The notes under the pieces: model-generated
Database searches by the model: none
What the model was told of the DNA's origin: nothing
What the model saw: only the letters and a program-made list of their open reading frames with translations
Source of the DNA: Neoconidiobolus thromboides FSU 785
Lineage: Eukaryota; Entomophthoromycota; Entomophthoromycetes; Entomophthorales; Neoconidiobolaceae
Direction of reading: 5' to 3'
DNA: 64,000 bases
Assembly: GCA_025603075.1 (NCBI GenBank)
Contig: MU626269.1
Location: forward strand, 1-64,000
Program-made: the position numbers and the translations under genes
Shown here: positions 38,889 to 50,475 of the stretch, one piece after another
How the letters are laid out: every line of letters starts with the position of its first letter
Numbering within the stretch: the first letter of the stretch is position 1

Positions 38889-40055
38889 ATGGCTGATGAA
38901 ACAATCCCAATAAAACATACTGAAAATGAAGTTGAAGTTGAAGAAGACATTGATGATCTATTAGATGGTAAGTAAACTTCTTTCTTTCTTTTTTCTTACA
39001 TTCATAAACCCTCATTATTTTCTAAATTAATACCCTCACCTTTCTCTCTATATAGATGCTTTGGAGTCCTTTTCTAAAGTAAATATTGAAAAGACGTCCC
39101 AAAAAAATCCAGAGCCTACTCTAGATTTCAATTTTGAAGAAGAATTTGCTAAAGAATTAAGTAAAGGTATGGAAGATTTATTAAAAAAAGCGAATAATGG
39201 GGAAGATTTAGATGCTAGTATGGAAAATTTGATCAAATCAGCAACCTCAAAGAATTCATTTCAATCAACAATGGATCAGACAATGAATAAGTTGAAAAAT
39301 AGTAATGAACAAGTGAAGGTAAGTTGAATGTTTAGATTTTTTTATAGTGTATATTTAAAATTAATGAATATTAATTGATGTAATATTTTAGTCTGAAGTT
39401 AAAGAAGATAACATGGATTCATTTATGGAAGATTTAATGAGTCAAGTTGGGGATATGACGAATAGTGGCGATTTTGAAAAAACAATTGAAGGTTTAATTA
39501 CTCAAATTATGAATAAAGATTTACTTTATGAACCAATGAAGGATTTAGTAGAAAAGGTAAGTCAATCTCAATACACATTAATATTTATAAAATTTAAAGC
39601 AGTTTTTTAATTGATTGATTTTTATTACTGTTATAGTATCCAGAATGGTTAGAATTAAACAAAGATAAACTTAACAAAGAAGAATTGGATAAATATCAAA
39701 AACAATATACTATTGTACAACAAGTTATTAAGGAGTTTGATTTACAAGAATTAGATGCGGAAGGTAATGTTAAATCTACACCAGAAAATACAAAGAGTCA
39801 AGTAAAGGTTATGGATTTAATGCAAGAGGTAAGGGGTTAATCTTTTTATTTATTTGTTATACTTGTTTTGTCTTTATAATGATTTAAATTAATTGATCCC
39901 TTGGATGATTTATTAATATTTTTATATTCTTTTAGATGCAAGAATTAGGCCAGCCACCTGCTGAATTACTTAAGATGGTTTCACCTGGATTAGAAGTTGG
40001 TGAAGATGGTCAACCTAAATTACCTAAAGAGTTGGAAGAATGTAATATTATGTAA
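38889..40055 (+). CDS. PEX19: Peroxisomal membrane protein chaperone PEX19
   Basis: PEX19 binds newly made peroxisomal membrane proteins in the cytosol and docks on PEX3. Exons are 38889-38967, 39056-39318, 39392-39556, 39637-39828 and 39936-40055; 272 residues. The acidic N-terminus (EVEEDIDDLLDDALESF) contains the PEX3-binding type helix. The middle has FEEEFAKELSKGMEDLLKK, and the C-terminal helical domain has LYEPMKDLVEKYPEWL and MQELGQPPAELL, both hallmark motifs. The protein ends CNIM, a CaaX box for farnesylation, as in most PEX19 proteins. URI is divergent from it, with about 240 bp between the starts. Confidence 0.95.
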
Positions 40056-40528
40056 TCATAATGGATTATGTTATAGGCTCTCTTTCCATCTTTTTTTAAT
40101 ATTAAAAAATTACTAATACTTCTTTGAATAATTATGGTATTTTATTATTATTATTTATTTTTATGTTGAATACTATGTTCAATAACTATTATTTATATTT
40201 AAGGGGTTTTTTTTGGTCCCACTACTTTTCCCATTTTTTAAGTGCTATTTGAGTAGAAAGATTATTAGTAAAATTCTTAAATAAAAGATACATCCCTATT
40301 TGATGTATCAAGCTTTAGATAATGGATTTTTGTTTTAAGCAAATTATAAATTTTTATTTATTTATGAAGTTGTTTGTATTGATTGATGTTCTACATATGA
40401 CTAACACTATTTTCATATTAGACAATTAACTCAATACATATACAATCTTTAAAAATCCTCATAAAAAACCAAATAGATTATATTAATGAAGCATGAGTTT
40501 TATTTGAATTGCTCGATAATTTCCCAAT
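40056..40528. other. Spacer between PEX19 and TMEM14
   Basis: The two genes converge. The spacer holds one MITE (copy 15) and otherwise AT-rich sequence. Confidence 0.5.
40203..40299 (-). mobile_element. MITE copy 15 (reverse)
   Basis: Left end AAGGGGTTTTTTTTGGTCC, centre TTTCCCATTTTTTAAGTGC, right end GATACATCCC. It lies in the 3' flank of PEX19. Confidence 0.82.
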
Positions 40529-41033
40529 TCATTTTAACAGTGGAAGTGAGTATTTGATTGACATTAACAAACTTAAAACATATTAATGAATCGCTCGATT
40601 TAATTAATTTGAAAGAAGTGCTCTTACCTTAACGCAGAGATCAATCCAGCTGGCATAAACTTACCACTATTCGAAAACCTCAAACCCATTACAACTAATA
40701 AGATTAAACTTAAAGCTAAATAAAGAAATCATATTAACACCAATATACCAACTTAAAACAGTCACACAATTCTAATAAATAAATTGATTTTTTACCTAAT
40801 GATAAATAAACATCATTTTGATTTTTAGAAACTCTATTAGCTGCATAAGCTAATAATCCACCAAAAGTTAATCCCATAGAAAGGGAAGGCACACTACCTA
40901 AGAATAGAGAATAATATCAGTAATCTGAGATGAATTTCAATGAGTATTAAATCTTTTAATTACCTGCTTTAATATAACCAATGCTACCACCAATAGCAAC
41001 GATAGCTGCATAAGCATAACCTAGATAATCCAT
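40529..41033 (-). CDS. TMEM14 family membrane protein
   Basis: A small inner-membrane type protein of about 100 residues assembled from four exons: MDYLGYAYAAIVAIGGSIGY, then GSVPSLSMGLTFGGLLAYAA, then LSLILLVVMGLRFSNSGKFM with PAGLISAL, and SLLMSIKYSLPLLK. The glycine-rich helices, the G-S-x-x-S-L motif and the R-F-x-x-S-x-K-x-M-P-A-G stretch are typical of TMEM14/UPF0136. Vertebrate TMEM14C takes part in mitochondrial porphyrin transport; a similar role here is only possible. The final exon is inferred from an acceptor TTTTAAG and a frame ending TGA at 40529-40531. Confidence 0.82.
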
Positions 41034-41176
41034 CTTCTTTGTTTTTGAATTAGAGACTGATTGAAAACTTTAAGTTTAGTGAAGTCACCTATTCAAAGCT
41101 TGAAGCTGAGTGATATTATTTCAGCCAATAATGTTTACACATTCGCTTTTTTAGCTAAAGTTTATATAATTTTTTA

Positions 41177-41282
41177 TATGTAGATATATTTTTGCTTAAG
41201 AATTTACTAACAGTCTTTCTACTCAAAATAGTACTTGAAAAAAATGAAAAAAGTGATGAAATTAAAAAAAACGCCCCTATAT
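41177..41282 (+). mobile_element. MITE copy 16 (forward)
   Basis: Left end TATGTAGATATATTTTTG, right end AACGCCCCTATA; the AAAAAAGTGATGAAA half is clear. Confidence 0.82.
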
Positions 41283-41891
41283 ATTCCTGTAAAATTTCAT
41301 AAAAAACATTTACCATAAAGTATACATCCACTTTCGCCTTGATAGTTATTTTAAATAAGCTTATATAGTTTATTTAAATAACATTATTAAATATTGTTTT
41401 ATTTATTAGCTTTATAATTAACTATATTGTACTATAATAACCATTTAAATTATTTATAAAATTGCAATTAGTTTTGTAATCAATTTAGTTATAATTTACA
41501 TAAAATTCAAGATTTTTTTATTTAGATTTGCTATAAAAACTTTTACTACTTAATTATAAAAAATGTTGCTTTTGTATCTGATATCTATATTTAATAGTTA
41601 TAATAGAAAATTATAGCTATTATTATATTTTTTATATATAATTGTTTCATATATAATATATGTTAATATAATAGCTTAACTTTCTAAGTTATTTTTTAAT
41701 ACTAGCCTTTCTAACAAAACTATTGAGTTTTTTATGACATTCATATAGATCTTATAACTCAACTTTATTTTAGTTATATAAACTAAGACTTTTTAACTTA
41801 TAGTTAGTTAATTAAACTAAAATTGCTTTTAACTTTAATTATCAAATATCAGCTTTTATAATAATATAACATTTATTATTAATATATATAT

Positions 41892-41980
41892 AAATATATT
41901 TATTTATTTAATGATTTTACTGATAATCTTTTTTTCTAGGTTGCACTTAAAAAAAAAAGAAAAAAGTAAAAAACACTTAT
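41892..41980 (+). mobile_element. MITE copy 17 (forward, relic)
   Basis: The order ATTTAATGATTTTACTGATAA, then TTGCACTTAAAAAAAAAAG, then AAAACACTTATA follows the consensus, but the GGGG/CCCC boxes are gone. This is the most decayed copy called. Confidence 0.5.
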
Positions 41981-42612
41981 ATTTTATTATTTAAATTTTT
42001 TGTAAATTTTTTTATAATGTTAAATAAGATTAGAAACCTTTAAAAACTAAAAGCCAGCTTAATCTTAAAATTTTGTTTAATTTATGATATAAGAATAAAG
42101 CAGTAATAATGCAAATAACTAATTAATATAAACAACTACTAATTATAATATATAAAATCTAAAAAAAAGATATATAAATAGCTAACTTATTAAGCTGTAT
42201 TAAAATATATATTATAAAGTTTTTCCCTTTTAATAAGCAGAAGATCTTATCATATTTTTAGTTATAATGTTTAAATATTAGTATTTAATTTTATTTAATA
42301 AGTGTGAAATTATACTAAATTAGAAGCTCATTTCAAATTCAATTTTAAAAGTGAGAAACTGGCTAATTAAAAATAAGATAAAATAACTAATTAGATATTT
42401 GGAGTCAAAATACTCAACTAGTTATTTACTTAGATTTAATTATCAACTATTAACATTCTTATTTAATTCTAGAACAAGTTTCCAATTTAATCAAACTTAT
42501 TCAGAATTGTCTTTAACAATTGCTTCATTTTTATTTTGAATGATGTCAACAAATATGTTTTTAGTTCACTAAAAATAATTTTCAAGATTTTACTTCTTTT
42601 AATAAAATTAGA

Positions 42613-44424
42613 ATGACTACTGGTAAATCAACAATCAATAACGAATATTAATAAAACTAATAAAAAATAACGCAGATATCAAAACCCCATTGATACCTAT
42701 TGAATTGAAAGGTAAGTTTTATAATATTTTATTTTACTTTTTAGTGGCTATATAATTAATATTTTTAGATAAAGTATACAACTTATTTTTCAAGTTAGAG
42801 TATCTTAATAAAACTGGCAATTTTAATGATCGTATAGCTAAACACATCGCAAATGGTAAAATTACCCTAATTAAATAACAATGATATTAGCTAAGTTGAT
42901 AACAGATATGAAATGCAATGGTTCATTAAATAATAAAATCCATTTACTAATACCAAACTATGGTAGCTTAGGTAAATTAAAAATAATCAATATTTATTAA
43001 AGTATATTCAAATCTTTAATATAGCTTTAAGTTTAACCAGTTTATTGTTAAATACTGGTATTAAGATTAGTAGCATTATCAATTATAGAACACCAAGTCA
43101 TATAGTGAATTTACTAAATTTAATGAAAGTGGATTTAATTACTTGCAATAATGAAACTGAAGTATCAACTGTGATGAATAAAGTAAGATTGGAATGTAAA
43201 GAGAATAAAGAAGAATTAATTACTGTTGATAAGGTAAATTATTGAATTTGTAGATGTTTTATTGAAATTAATAGTTTATTATCATAGACAACTTTTGAGT
43301 TTGGATTAAAAAATGGAATTAAAGAGTTAATAAATGAAATACTAATTCAATGTCCCAAGTTGACACATTTAGTTTTATCGGAAGACTTTTATGGTAAGTG
43401 AATTTATTGCTTTTTTCTTTGTAAGTTTTTAACTTGTTGTTAGATATCAAAAAAACATTAGTAAATTATTTGGAAGAGATTAAAGTGAATTTTAAAGTAG
43501 GTTTTATTTTTATTAGTTAAATTCAATTGATTTGTTTTCTTATTAGGTAATTGTGGTAAATACAAATATTATATTGGATGATGATTTAGTAAGAGAAATA
43601 TTAATATCTAATTAGTCGAATAGTAATTTATAAAATTAGGACATAAAAAACTCTAAAAAAATCCAAATTGTTAAAACTGAAGACAAAAAAGCACATTTTT
43701 ATTTTAAAAAGTTAATTCAAGAATATGGTATATTAGCAGGTAATATATGTTTAAAAAGCCAATCGTAATGTGACAAATGATTATAGGTCCAACATCGGGA
43801 GCTGTATTAAGTGCTATATTAAACTCAAATATTGAAACCAATAGCAATGTAATTGGGATATTAAATGATTCATATAAGGATTATTTAGAAATTTTATTAA
43901 ATGAAGAAGATATTGTTGAAGATACAACGATTATTAATCCAAGTTATGGAACTTATAATGAGGTAATTTAATATCAATGATTCTATAGTAATGTAAATCA
44001 ACTTAACAATAATTACAATATAACTATCTAGGCTTGTGTAGAAGATTTGCAATTGCCAGCAGCTGTGACTATACCTAAAACTACCGATTTAGAAACTGCT
44101 TTAAATATCATGGAGGAAAGAGATTATTCCCAATTACCAATAGTTAATGAACATCGTAAATTAATTGGTTATATAACTAAACAACAGATTATGAATAGCA
44201 ATAATAAAAAAGAAGACAAAGTTCTAGGTCCAATGTATCATTTTAATAAAAACCAACAATATATTATAATTACACCAGATACTTTATTAAAAGAATTGAA
44301 TGATTTTTTTGAACATCATGAAGTCGCATTTGTCACTGATAGAAATCGTAAATTTTGTTTGGGTGTTGTAACAAAAAATGATTTAACTAATTTTTATAAA
44401 AAAAAGAATCAGTTTTATATTTAA
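42613..44424 (+). CDS. Cystathionine beta-synthase-like protein lacking the PLP lysine (probable pseudoenzyme)
   Basis: The protein follows the CBS plan: a fold-type II PLP domain, then two CBS (Bateman) domains. The start is MTTDIKTPLIPIELKDKVYN (first exon only 10 nt), then FKLEYLNKTGNFNDRIAKHI. In active CBS this last stretch reads G-S-x-K-D-R, with Lys holding PLP; here Asn takes its place. The phosphate loop T-S-G-N-T-G is replaced by NYGSLAL. The distal part YGILAGPTSGAVLSAIL is kept. CBS1 (PAAVTIPKTTDLETALNIM...LIGYITK) and CBS2 (TPDTLLKELNDFF...LGVVTKNDL) are well formed. About nine short introns are all spliceable in frame, so the gene looks maintained rather than decayed. Catalysis by PLP chemistry is unlikely; a regulatory nucleotide-sensing role is inference. 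Confidence 0.75.
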
Positions 44425-44523
44425 TAAAACAATTATATTATATAAAACAATACTAGCTTATTATTATCTACTTTTTAATTTTATTTGATTATATTTTTTA
44501 TAAATAATGAAAAAAATGGTAAT

Positions 44524-45833
44524 TTATTCTGACTCAGAATCAGAATCATATTGATTACCTAATAAACTAATATTAGTAGTATCCGCCTTACTTTTTTTGC
44601 TTTGATTCTCTTCTTGATTATTAGCTATACTAGAGGTACGAGTGTAAGCTTTAGTATATTTCATTTGTTGAGAAATTTGACTTAATGATTGAAGAACATC
44701 TGATCTAATAAGTGAACTTTTATTTTGAGTCTCAATTTCTTGTTGATTAGTCTGATTTTCAATTAAGCCTTGGTGATCTTTTTTATTTTCTTCCTCTTCT
44801 CCTTGTTCTTCATTATAATTTAATATAGGATTGGTAAACTCTTCTGGTAGATGTTCTTTTAATGCATTGTAAACATCTTCTTCTGCCCTTTGTCTCACTT
44901 CTTCTTTAACTCCTTCATTTGGATCTTCAGTGGCCCATCTATTATTATGAGTTATTATTTTTAAATTTTTGTCAATTCATTTTTACCTAACGTTAAGTAT
45001 CTACAGAAGGCAATTAAAATTAGTCCTTAGTTCTCAGTAAATTTAATAACAATTACCTCACTTCTTTCCAAAGACTGATTAGACATTGCTTCTTTTGCAA
45101 ACTCAGCATAAATCCTTCTAGAATATTGAACAAAAGCTACACATTTACCATGTAATATATTAACTATAGAATTTTAATATCCAAAATTCAAAATATCTTT
45201 TAAAAAATTACTACTTACTCTTAACAATTTCCCCAAAGGGACTAAAAGCTTCCCTAATAACGCCTTCCATATCGTCATAGGGAGCAATTCTACCTACATA
45301 CAACGTTTTATTTTCTCTAGAAAAAGCACCTACACCACCTAAATCTCCTTTAAATTCCCCATGTCTTTCTCGTCCAAAGATATCTACTGGCATCTCTTCT
45401 TTATCTTCTAAACATGGTATACGATGCTTAAATCGGCATTCTTTACCATAAGGGCAACCCCCTCTTGCAAAAAACATACAAAAATAAGTGCCTGGATCTT
45501 TTTCCCCTTTTGTCCACCCAATATCTTTACGTGGATTGAGTTTATAAGGTGCTTTTTCTCTGTTAACATTAGTTGAAGTAATTATATCAATATTTTACTA
45601 ACTACTTACCCTACCCCAACTCGAAAGCCTGTCCAGCGATTGTACCAGATATTATAACTGGTGGCTCCATCAATTTGGCCTTTTAAAGCACCAAGGTCAT
45701 GCAGTACTTCTTCACCTACCTGATTATAAAAGATTAGCATTTATTTTGATTTCTGTTTCTAGTGATGTTATATTACCTGTTTACGGGCAGGTCTTTTTAA
45801 TTGCTCTTCTATTGTTTTTGGATGTTCAAACAT
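44524..45833 (-). CDS. CWC2: Pre-mRNA splicing factor CWC2 (Torus/CCCH plus RRM)
   Basis: Cwc2 belongs to the Prp19-associated NTC and contacts U6 snRNA in the active spliceosome. The minus-strand protein starts MFEHPKTIEEQLKRPARKQ. It continues with YNIWYNRWTGF and the CCCH finger FFARGGCPYGKECRFKHRIPC, then ERHGEFKGDLGGVGAF. The RRM follows with TLYVGRIAP (RNP2) and KCVAFVQYSRR (RNP1), then RWATEDPN. These motifs match Cwc2 in order. The C-terminus is acidic and low-complexity and ends DSDSESE. It has several short introns (one near 45178-45212). Confidence 0.9.
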
Positions 45834-47456
45834 TTTGTTTTGAATACTTTTGACAAAAATTGATAGCTTTTAAGTTTACTAGCTTGAATTTTAGGTTTTA
45901 GTGCTTAAAAGTTAAACCAATTAAAACTTACTATTTAGTACTTAATTCAAAGGCAAGAAATGTAAAAAAAATGATCAGATAGAAATCAAACATATTCTAA
46001 AAGTTAACACTTAACTTCACTAGTATAATTAATTAGACTATACAAAAATTTCAATTTGAAATATGCTGTGAAATAACAAATTAAGTTAAGTTTGCAAACC
46101 CAAAAATCTGATATGAACGTTCTTAACTGTTATTAAATAGCTAATTACTACGCTTAGGATACCTTTACTTCTGGAGATCCTGAACCAATGTACTATCTAA
46201 ACGATACAATTAGTTAGAAAAGTCCTTAGATAAAAACATTTCCTGGTATAGTGAACGTAACCATATCAGTTGGTTAGTATCTGATGATATTGAATGCGTC
46301 ATTTACTCATACTTTGGTTTATTGCTTATAATTCTATTTCATTACAATTATAAAAACTTAAAGCACTATTATTAAAAGTGGGATTATTTAATTAAATTAT
46401 CGTTTGAGTTTATAAGTATTTTATAGTTACTTTTTATTGATCATTTTAGTTGTAAAAGTAGATGGTATATAGCTATCTTACATTATCTATACATCTATAA
46501 ATTTAAAGTTTACAAGAAGAATTCTTATAAAAAAGCTTATATTAAAAGTCATAAAACTGATTAAATCTTTAAAATAGACTAAAGCTTAATAGAAACTATA
46601 CCAATACGACAGCATAATTATTTTATTTGCTTTTCATTGTCAAATGTATATTATTTGATATTAAATAGTTCAGTAAGGGGCAGAGGCTAACTGGTCTATT
46701 TTGATGTATTAAAAATCAGGCCCTAGCTCTAACTTTAACCTTGACCATAATGCTCTGCCGCGACTTTAGCTTTAGCTCTAATCACTCTAACTCTAGCCAT
46801 TGTCATATATATGTTATTTTATCACCTATCCTCAAATTAATCAGCTTCTGTCCCTCTCTAAATCACCTATTGCTGTTTTATTTTATTTTTATATGGAATT
46901 ATACTTACTACCCTCAATTTAAATGGAGCCTACCTTTTTAAAATGTAAAACCTTCCATAACAGAGCCATATAAATATTGCTTTAATAACTATATAGTTTC
47001 ATTCATTTTAAGAGGTTATAAATCAAAAATATATAGACTTTGTTTCAATTTAAACAGTGATAATAATATTATAGTTGGCTTTTAATCTTTTATTAACTTT
47101 AACTAATAAAAATAAGGGAAAACGTTTTAACTATTGTGTAGAAAAATGAAAAATATAAACTAGAAAGAATAAACACTGTCTAAAAATCTGAAATTATTTT
47201 TTAGGCCAGCTAATAAAAATTCCAAATTCAACTAAGGATTACTGTATATGTACAGTTCGACACTAGGAAAAAGATACTAACAAGCCTTATTTGAATTTAT
47301 TATTTTAAAATAAAATTTTGAAAGAGAAATATTTTTTGTTTTTATTTTTGATGCTTTTTAAATCCTTTTTATTATAAAGATTAGATCGTTGGAAAAACCA
47401 TCAAGTATTTTGTTTGTTATAAATCAATAGCTAGTATTAGAAAAAGGTACTGGTAG

Positions 47457-47562
47457 ATATGGGGGATATTTTTTTAACTTCATCACTTTTTCCATCTTTT
47501 AAGCGTTATTTAAGCAGAAAAATTCTTAGTAAAATTCTTAAACATAAAAATACATCCCTATA
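47457..47562 (-). mobile_element. MITE copy 18 (reverse)
   Basis: Left end TATGGGGGATATTTTTTTAAC, centre TTTTTCCATCTTTTAAGCG, right end ATACATCCCTATA. Confidence 0.9.
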
Positions 47563-47890
47563 TATTAAAATAAATTCCAATAAAACGACATCCGAACAAT
47601 TAGGATGAATTTTGTAAGTTTTTGAAAAATTGTAACTTATAGCCATTTTAATATCTGTGAAATTATATCTATTATAAATTTGCTCATTTTGTACTTTAAT
47701 TGCGCCGAATAAACATTATAATATATGAAACCTGTTATTATATTGAATCTGTCATAGATTAAAATGAATATTGTCAGAAAGTCTATTTATTTTGATTAAT
47801 AAACCTTTTCAGTTTTTTATTTTTAGTTAGGTAATCTTTAAATTCACCCTATTAAAAGTCTGTTTTATTTTATAGGCTCAATTTAATAAC

Positions 47891-47995
47891 ATATGCCAAT
47901 GTATTTTGTATTAACAATTTTACTAACAATTTTTCTACTCAAATAGGGCTTAAAAAATGGAAAAAGTAATGAAACCAAAAAAAACGTCCTTATAT
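47891..47995 (+). mobile_element. MITE copy 19 (forward)
   Basis: Left end ATGCCAATGTATTTTG worn; TTTTACTAACAATTTTTCTAC core intact; right end AACGTCCTTATA. Confidence 0.83.
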
Positions 47996-48614
47996 ATTGC
48001 TATAGATTATTAATTTAAAAATACTGTGATTTAAAATCCTACTGTAACTGAGTACGAAATAGTGGGTATACTTAACCTTTAAACTGATGTAACTAATATT
48101 TTATAAAAATACTGACAGTTAATTAAATATTTAAATTCACTTTTATAAATTCGATTTATCAGCACTACTTTTTTATGGAATATGAGCTGTACCGATTAAA
48201 AGGGTTAAATGAGCCTATTATTTCGCACTCAGTTATAAAGCTTATTATCACACTTTATTTACTAATATAGTGATCCGTTTCGTTTACTGAAGGCTTTAAG
48301 TCTACATTTATTATATTAAATCCAAAAGTAGGTGGAATAAGGTTGGCTAATACTAATTATACATACGTTGAGTTATAATTTACAAATGGTTTTTTCTAAT
48401 AAAACTTATTTAGATAAGGACTATATAATTATTTTAGACTAAGTTGAAGTAAGGATTCAATATGAAATTACACTTTATAAGCTAAAAAAAGTAATATGAA
48501 CAAACACTATTCATTAAATATCAAACAACAATTTCTTTAAATAAAACTCTTGACTTGCTATAAAAAAACACACTTAAACAAATTATTATTTCTATTTTAT
48601 TTATTAAATTCTAT

Positions 48615-50422
48615 TTAAATACTTCTTTTATAGCCCTTTCTTTTAACTAATAAGCTTTTGGCTTTATCCACTGTAGCCAAAGACTCTTGAATTTCTTTAG
48701 GAAGCTTACTAAAATTAGGTATTTCTTGTCCTAATCCTTTAATCATATTTTTAACTTGAGAGTGGGCGTTTTTTCTACTGATGTATAACAAACTACATAA
48801 TGATAAGTCTATATAAAAATGGTATTAGAGAAATTGAAATCAAACTGCATTTAATAACTTACAATAAGTAAAGTTCGAATTATAAAACTGTTTAATAATT
48901 GATGGCTTAATCTTTGAACACAGCATATTCAACTTATGTAAGTTATCTGAAGCTGGCTTTGGAATCTCATGGTCCAAATCCAATATATCTAATTTCAGTC
49001 CATTCTTTCCTAATCTTTTAACAAGGTTCTTTTCCATTTCGGTCAATACTAAAATACTAGTACCTTTTTTACCTGCACGCGCTGTCCTACCAATACGATG
49101 CTTATAGGCATCGATAGAAGCTGGGCTTCCCCATTGAATTACCAAGTCAACATCAGAATAATCCATCCCTCTAGCAGATATATCGGTAGTTATCAATACT
49201 GCTTTTTTATCATGTTGAAACTTTTCTGCTATTAACAAACGCTCTTTTTGGTCTAATTGGCCATGCATCTCATATATTTTTATACCCATTTCTTTATATA
49301 AACCACTTATGATTTGGACTGAGATAACCGTTGGCAAAAATAAAATAATCTTCTTAAACCTTGGCTGTGATAAAATACCATAGATTAAATGTGGGTGGAA
49401 ATTATGGCTTGATATGATATATTTTTGATCTAATTTATCAATATGAGTTGATACTTCTTCTTTTTTTGGTGTTACGTCAATCTTCAGTACCTCTTGTTTT
49501 TCATTAAATATTTTCTTCATCAAATTATCATCTAGTTGTTCAGGCATCGTAGCACTAAACATCATTGTTTTTCTATCCTTAGGTAAATTTTTAAAAATGG
49601 TTAGTATATTAGTTAAAAATCCACGGTTAATCAGTTCATCTGCTTCATCTAGAACAATCTAAAAACATAAATTATAATTTAACAAAAAGCATTTATAAAT
49701 AATCTTCTCACCAATTTTAACTGCTGTAACTGCGTCCTAAATACCCTAGAACTAGAAATAATATCTACAATTCTACCTGGTGTAGCTACTATAATGTCCA
49801 CTCGTTTATTACTCACCCGACTTAAGTCCCCTACTCTTGACGTACCACCAATAAAAGATAATAAATGAAATGGTAGTCCTTTCAATAATTTTTTGGCATT
49901 TTGAGAGATCTGTAATACTAACTCGCGGGTAGGTACCAAGATTAATACAGATACTTGCTTTCCTTTGCTTGTCTCTTCAGGACTCAATGTACGTAACATT
50001 GTTTCTATACTTGGTATAAGATAAGCTAATGTCTTTCCAGAACCTGTATGAGATTTGATAATTGCATCTCCTTGGATGGGCCATCTACTTAAGAGCTGAT
50101 CTTGTACTTTGGTGGCGACCTTGAGTTTAAAGTGTTTATTAAGGTTCATTTTTACAATCTCAGGGATCACTTTGAAGGAATCCAGTTTGACATCTGAAAA
50201 TATACTATCCTCCATTATTTCATCTAGTTTTCCTTGATCAATTTCACTCCGTTTAGGCTCATTGTGTTCAAGTTTACTGTATTCTGTTGATATTTTATTT
50301 ACATGTTTTAATGACGATATTGTATTAAAGTAGCTGCTTCTATTTATATTGGTACTATTGAAAGTACGTATCGCTGGTTTTGATAATGTCAAAGTTTTTA
50401 ATTGAAGCCATTTCAAGATCAT
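48615..50422 (-). CDS. Mitochondrial DEAD-box RNA helicase (Mss116-like)
   Basis: The model is complement(join(48615..48808, 48863..49658, 49712..50422)), 566 residues. Helicase motifs run in order: SHTGSGKT (I, about residues 124-131), PTREL (Ia), ATPGR (Ib), LDEAD (II), SAT (III), TTDISARGMD (IV-V) and HRIGRTAR (VI). All catalytic residues are present. The N-terminus MILKWLQLKTLTLSKPAIRT is basic, hydroxylated and without acidic residues, like a mitochondrial presequence. That suggests a role in mitochondrial RNA splicing or ribosome assembly, as for yeast Mss116; the exact orthologue cannot be fixed by eye. It is head-to-head with TPA1, only 53 bp away. Confidence 0.9.
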
Positions 50423-50475
50423 TTTTTAAACAAACCAAATTTTTTTTAAATTTATTTTTCTTTTCGAATTTTAAA
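50423..50475. promoter_or_regulatory. Very short divergent promoter region
   Basis: Only 53 bp separate the start codons of the helicase (minus) and the TPA1-like gene (plus). The stretch is T-rich, with no obvious TATA on either strand. Promoter elements or transcription starts probably overlap the opposite gene's 5' coding sequence. Confidence 0.6.

Larger units (their letters stand above)
41034..42612. other. Very AT-rich intergenic spacer
   Basis: No ORF found. One MITE (copy 16) and a worn relic of another (copy 17) are present. The stretch 41340-42480 is among the most AT-rich of the window. Confidence 0.5.
45834..48614. other. Long intergenic spacer
   Basis: No convincing gene in about 2.8 kb. 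MITE copies 18 and 19 are present. At 46725-46805 a GC-richer stretch shows loosely periodic hexamers (CTCTAA, CTTTAG, CTTTAA), like a decayed short-period satellite. Confidence 0.5.

Noticed and set aside
42613-44424. Calling the CBS-like gene a pseudogene because of apparent in-frame stops (for example near 43610)
   Set aside because: The stops fall inside a standard-length intron (about 43589-43640) with GTAAGA and TTAG borders, and the frame resumes correctly as DIKNSKK.
46725-46805. Telomere-like CTCTAA/CTTTAA hexamers
   Set aside because: Hexamer phase is lost and units vary at several positions; an internal telomere tract cannot be supported.
50380-50475. Upstream 32-codon extension of TPA1 (MIMSKFLIEAISRSF...)
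   Set aside because: It is antisense to the helicase presequence; the ATG at 50476 gives a normal Tpa1 start without overlap.
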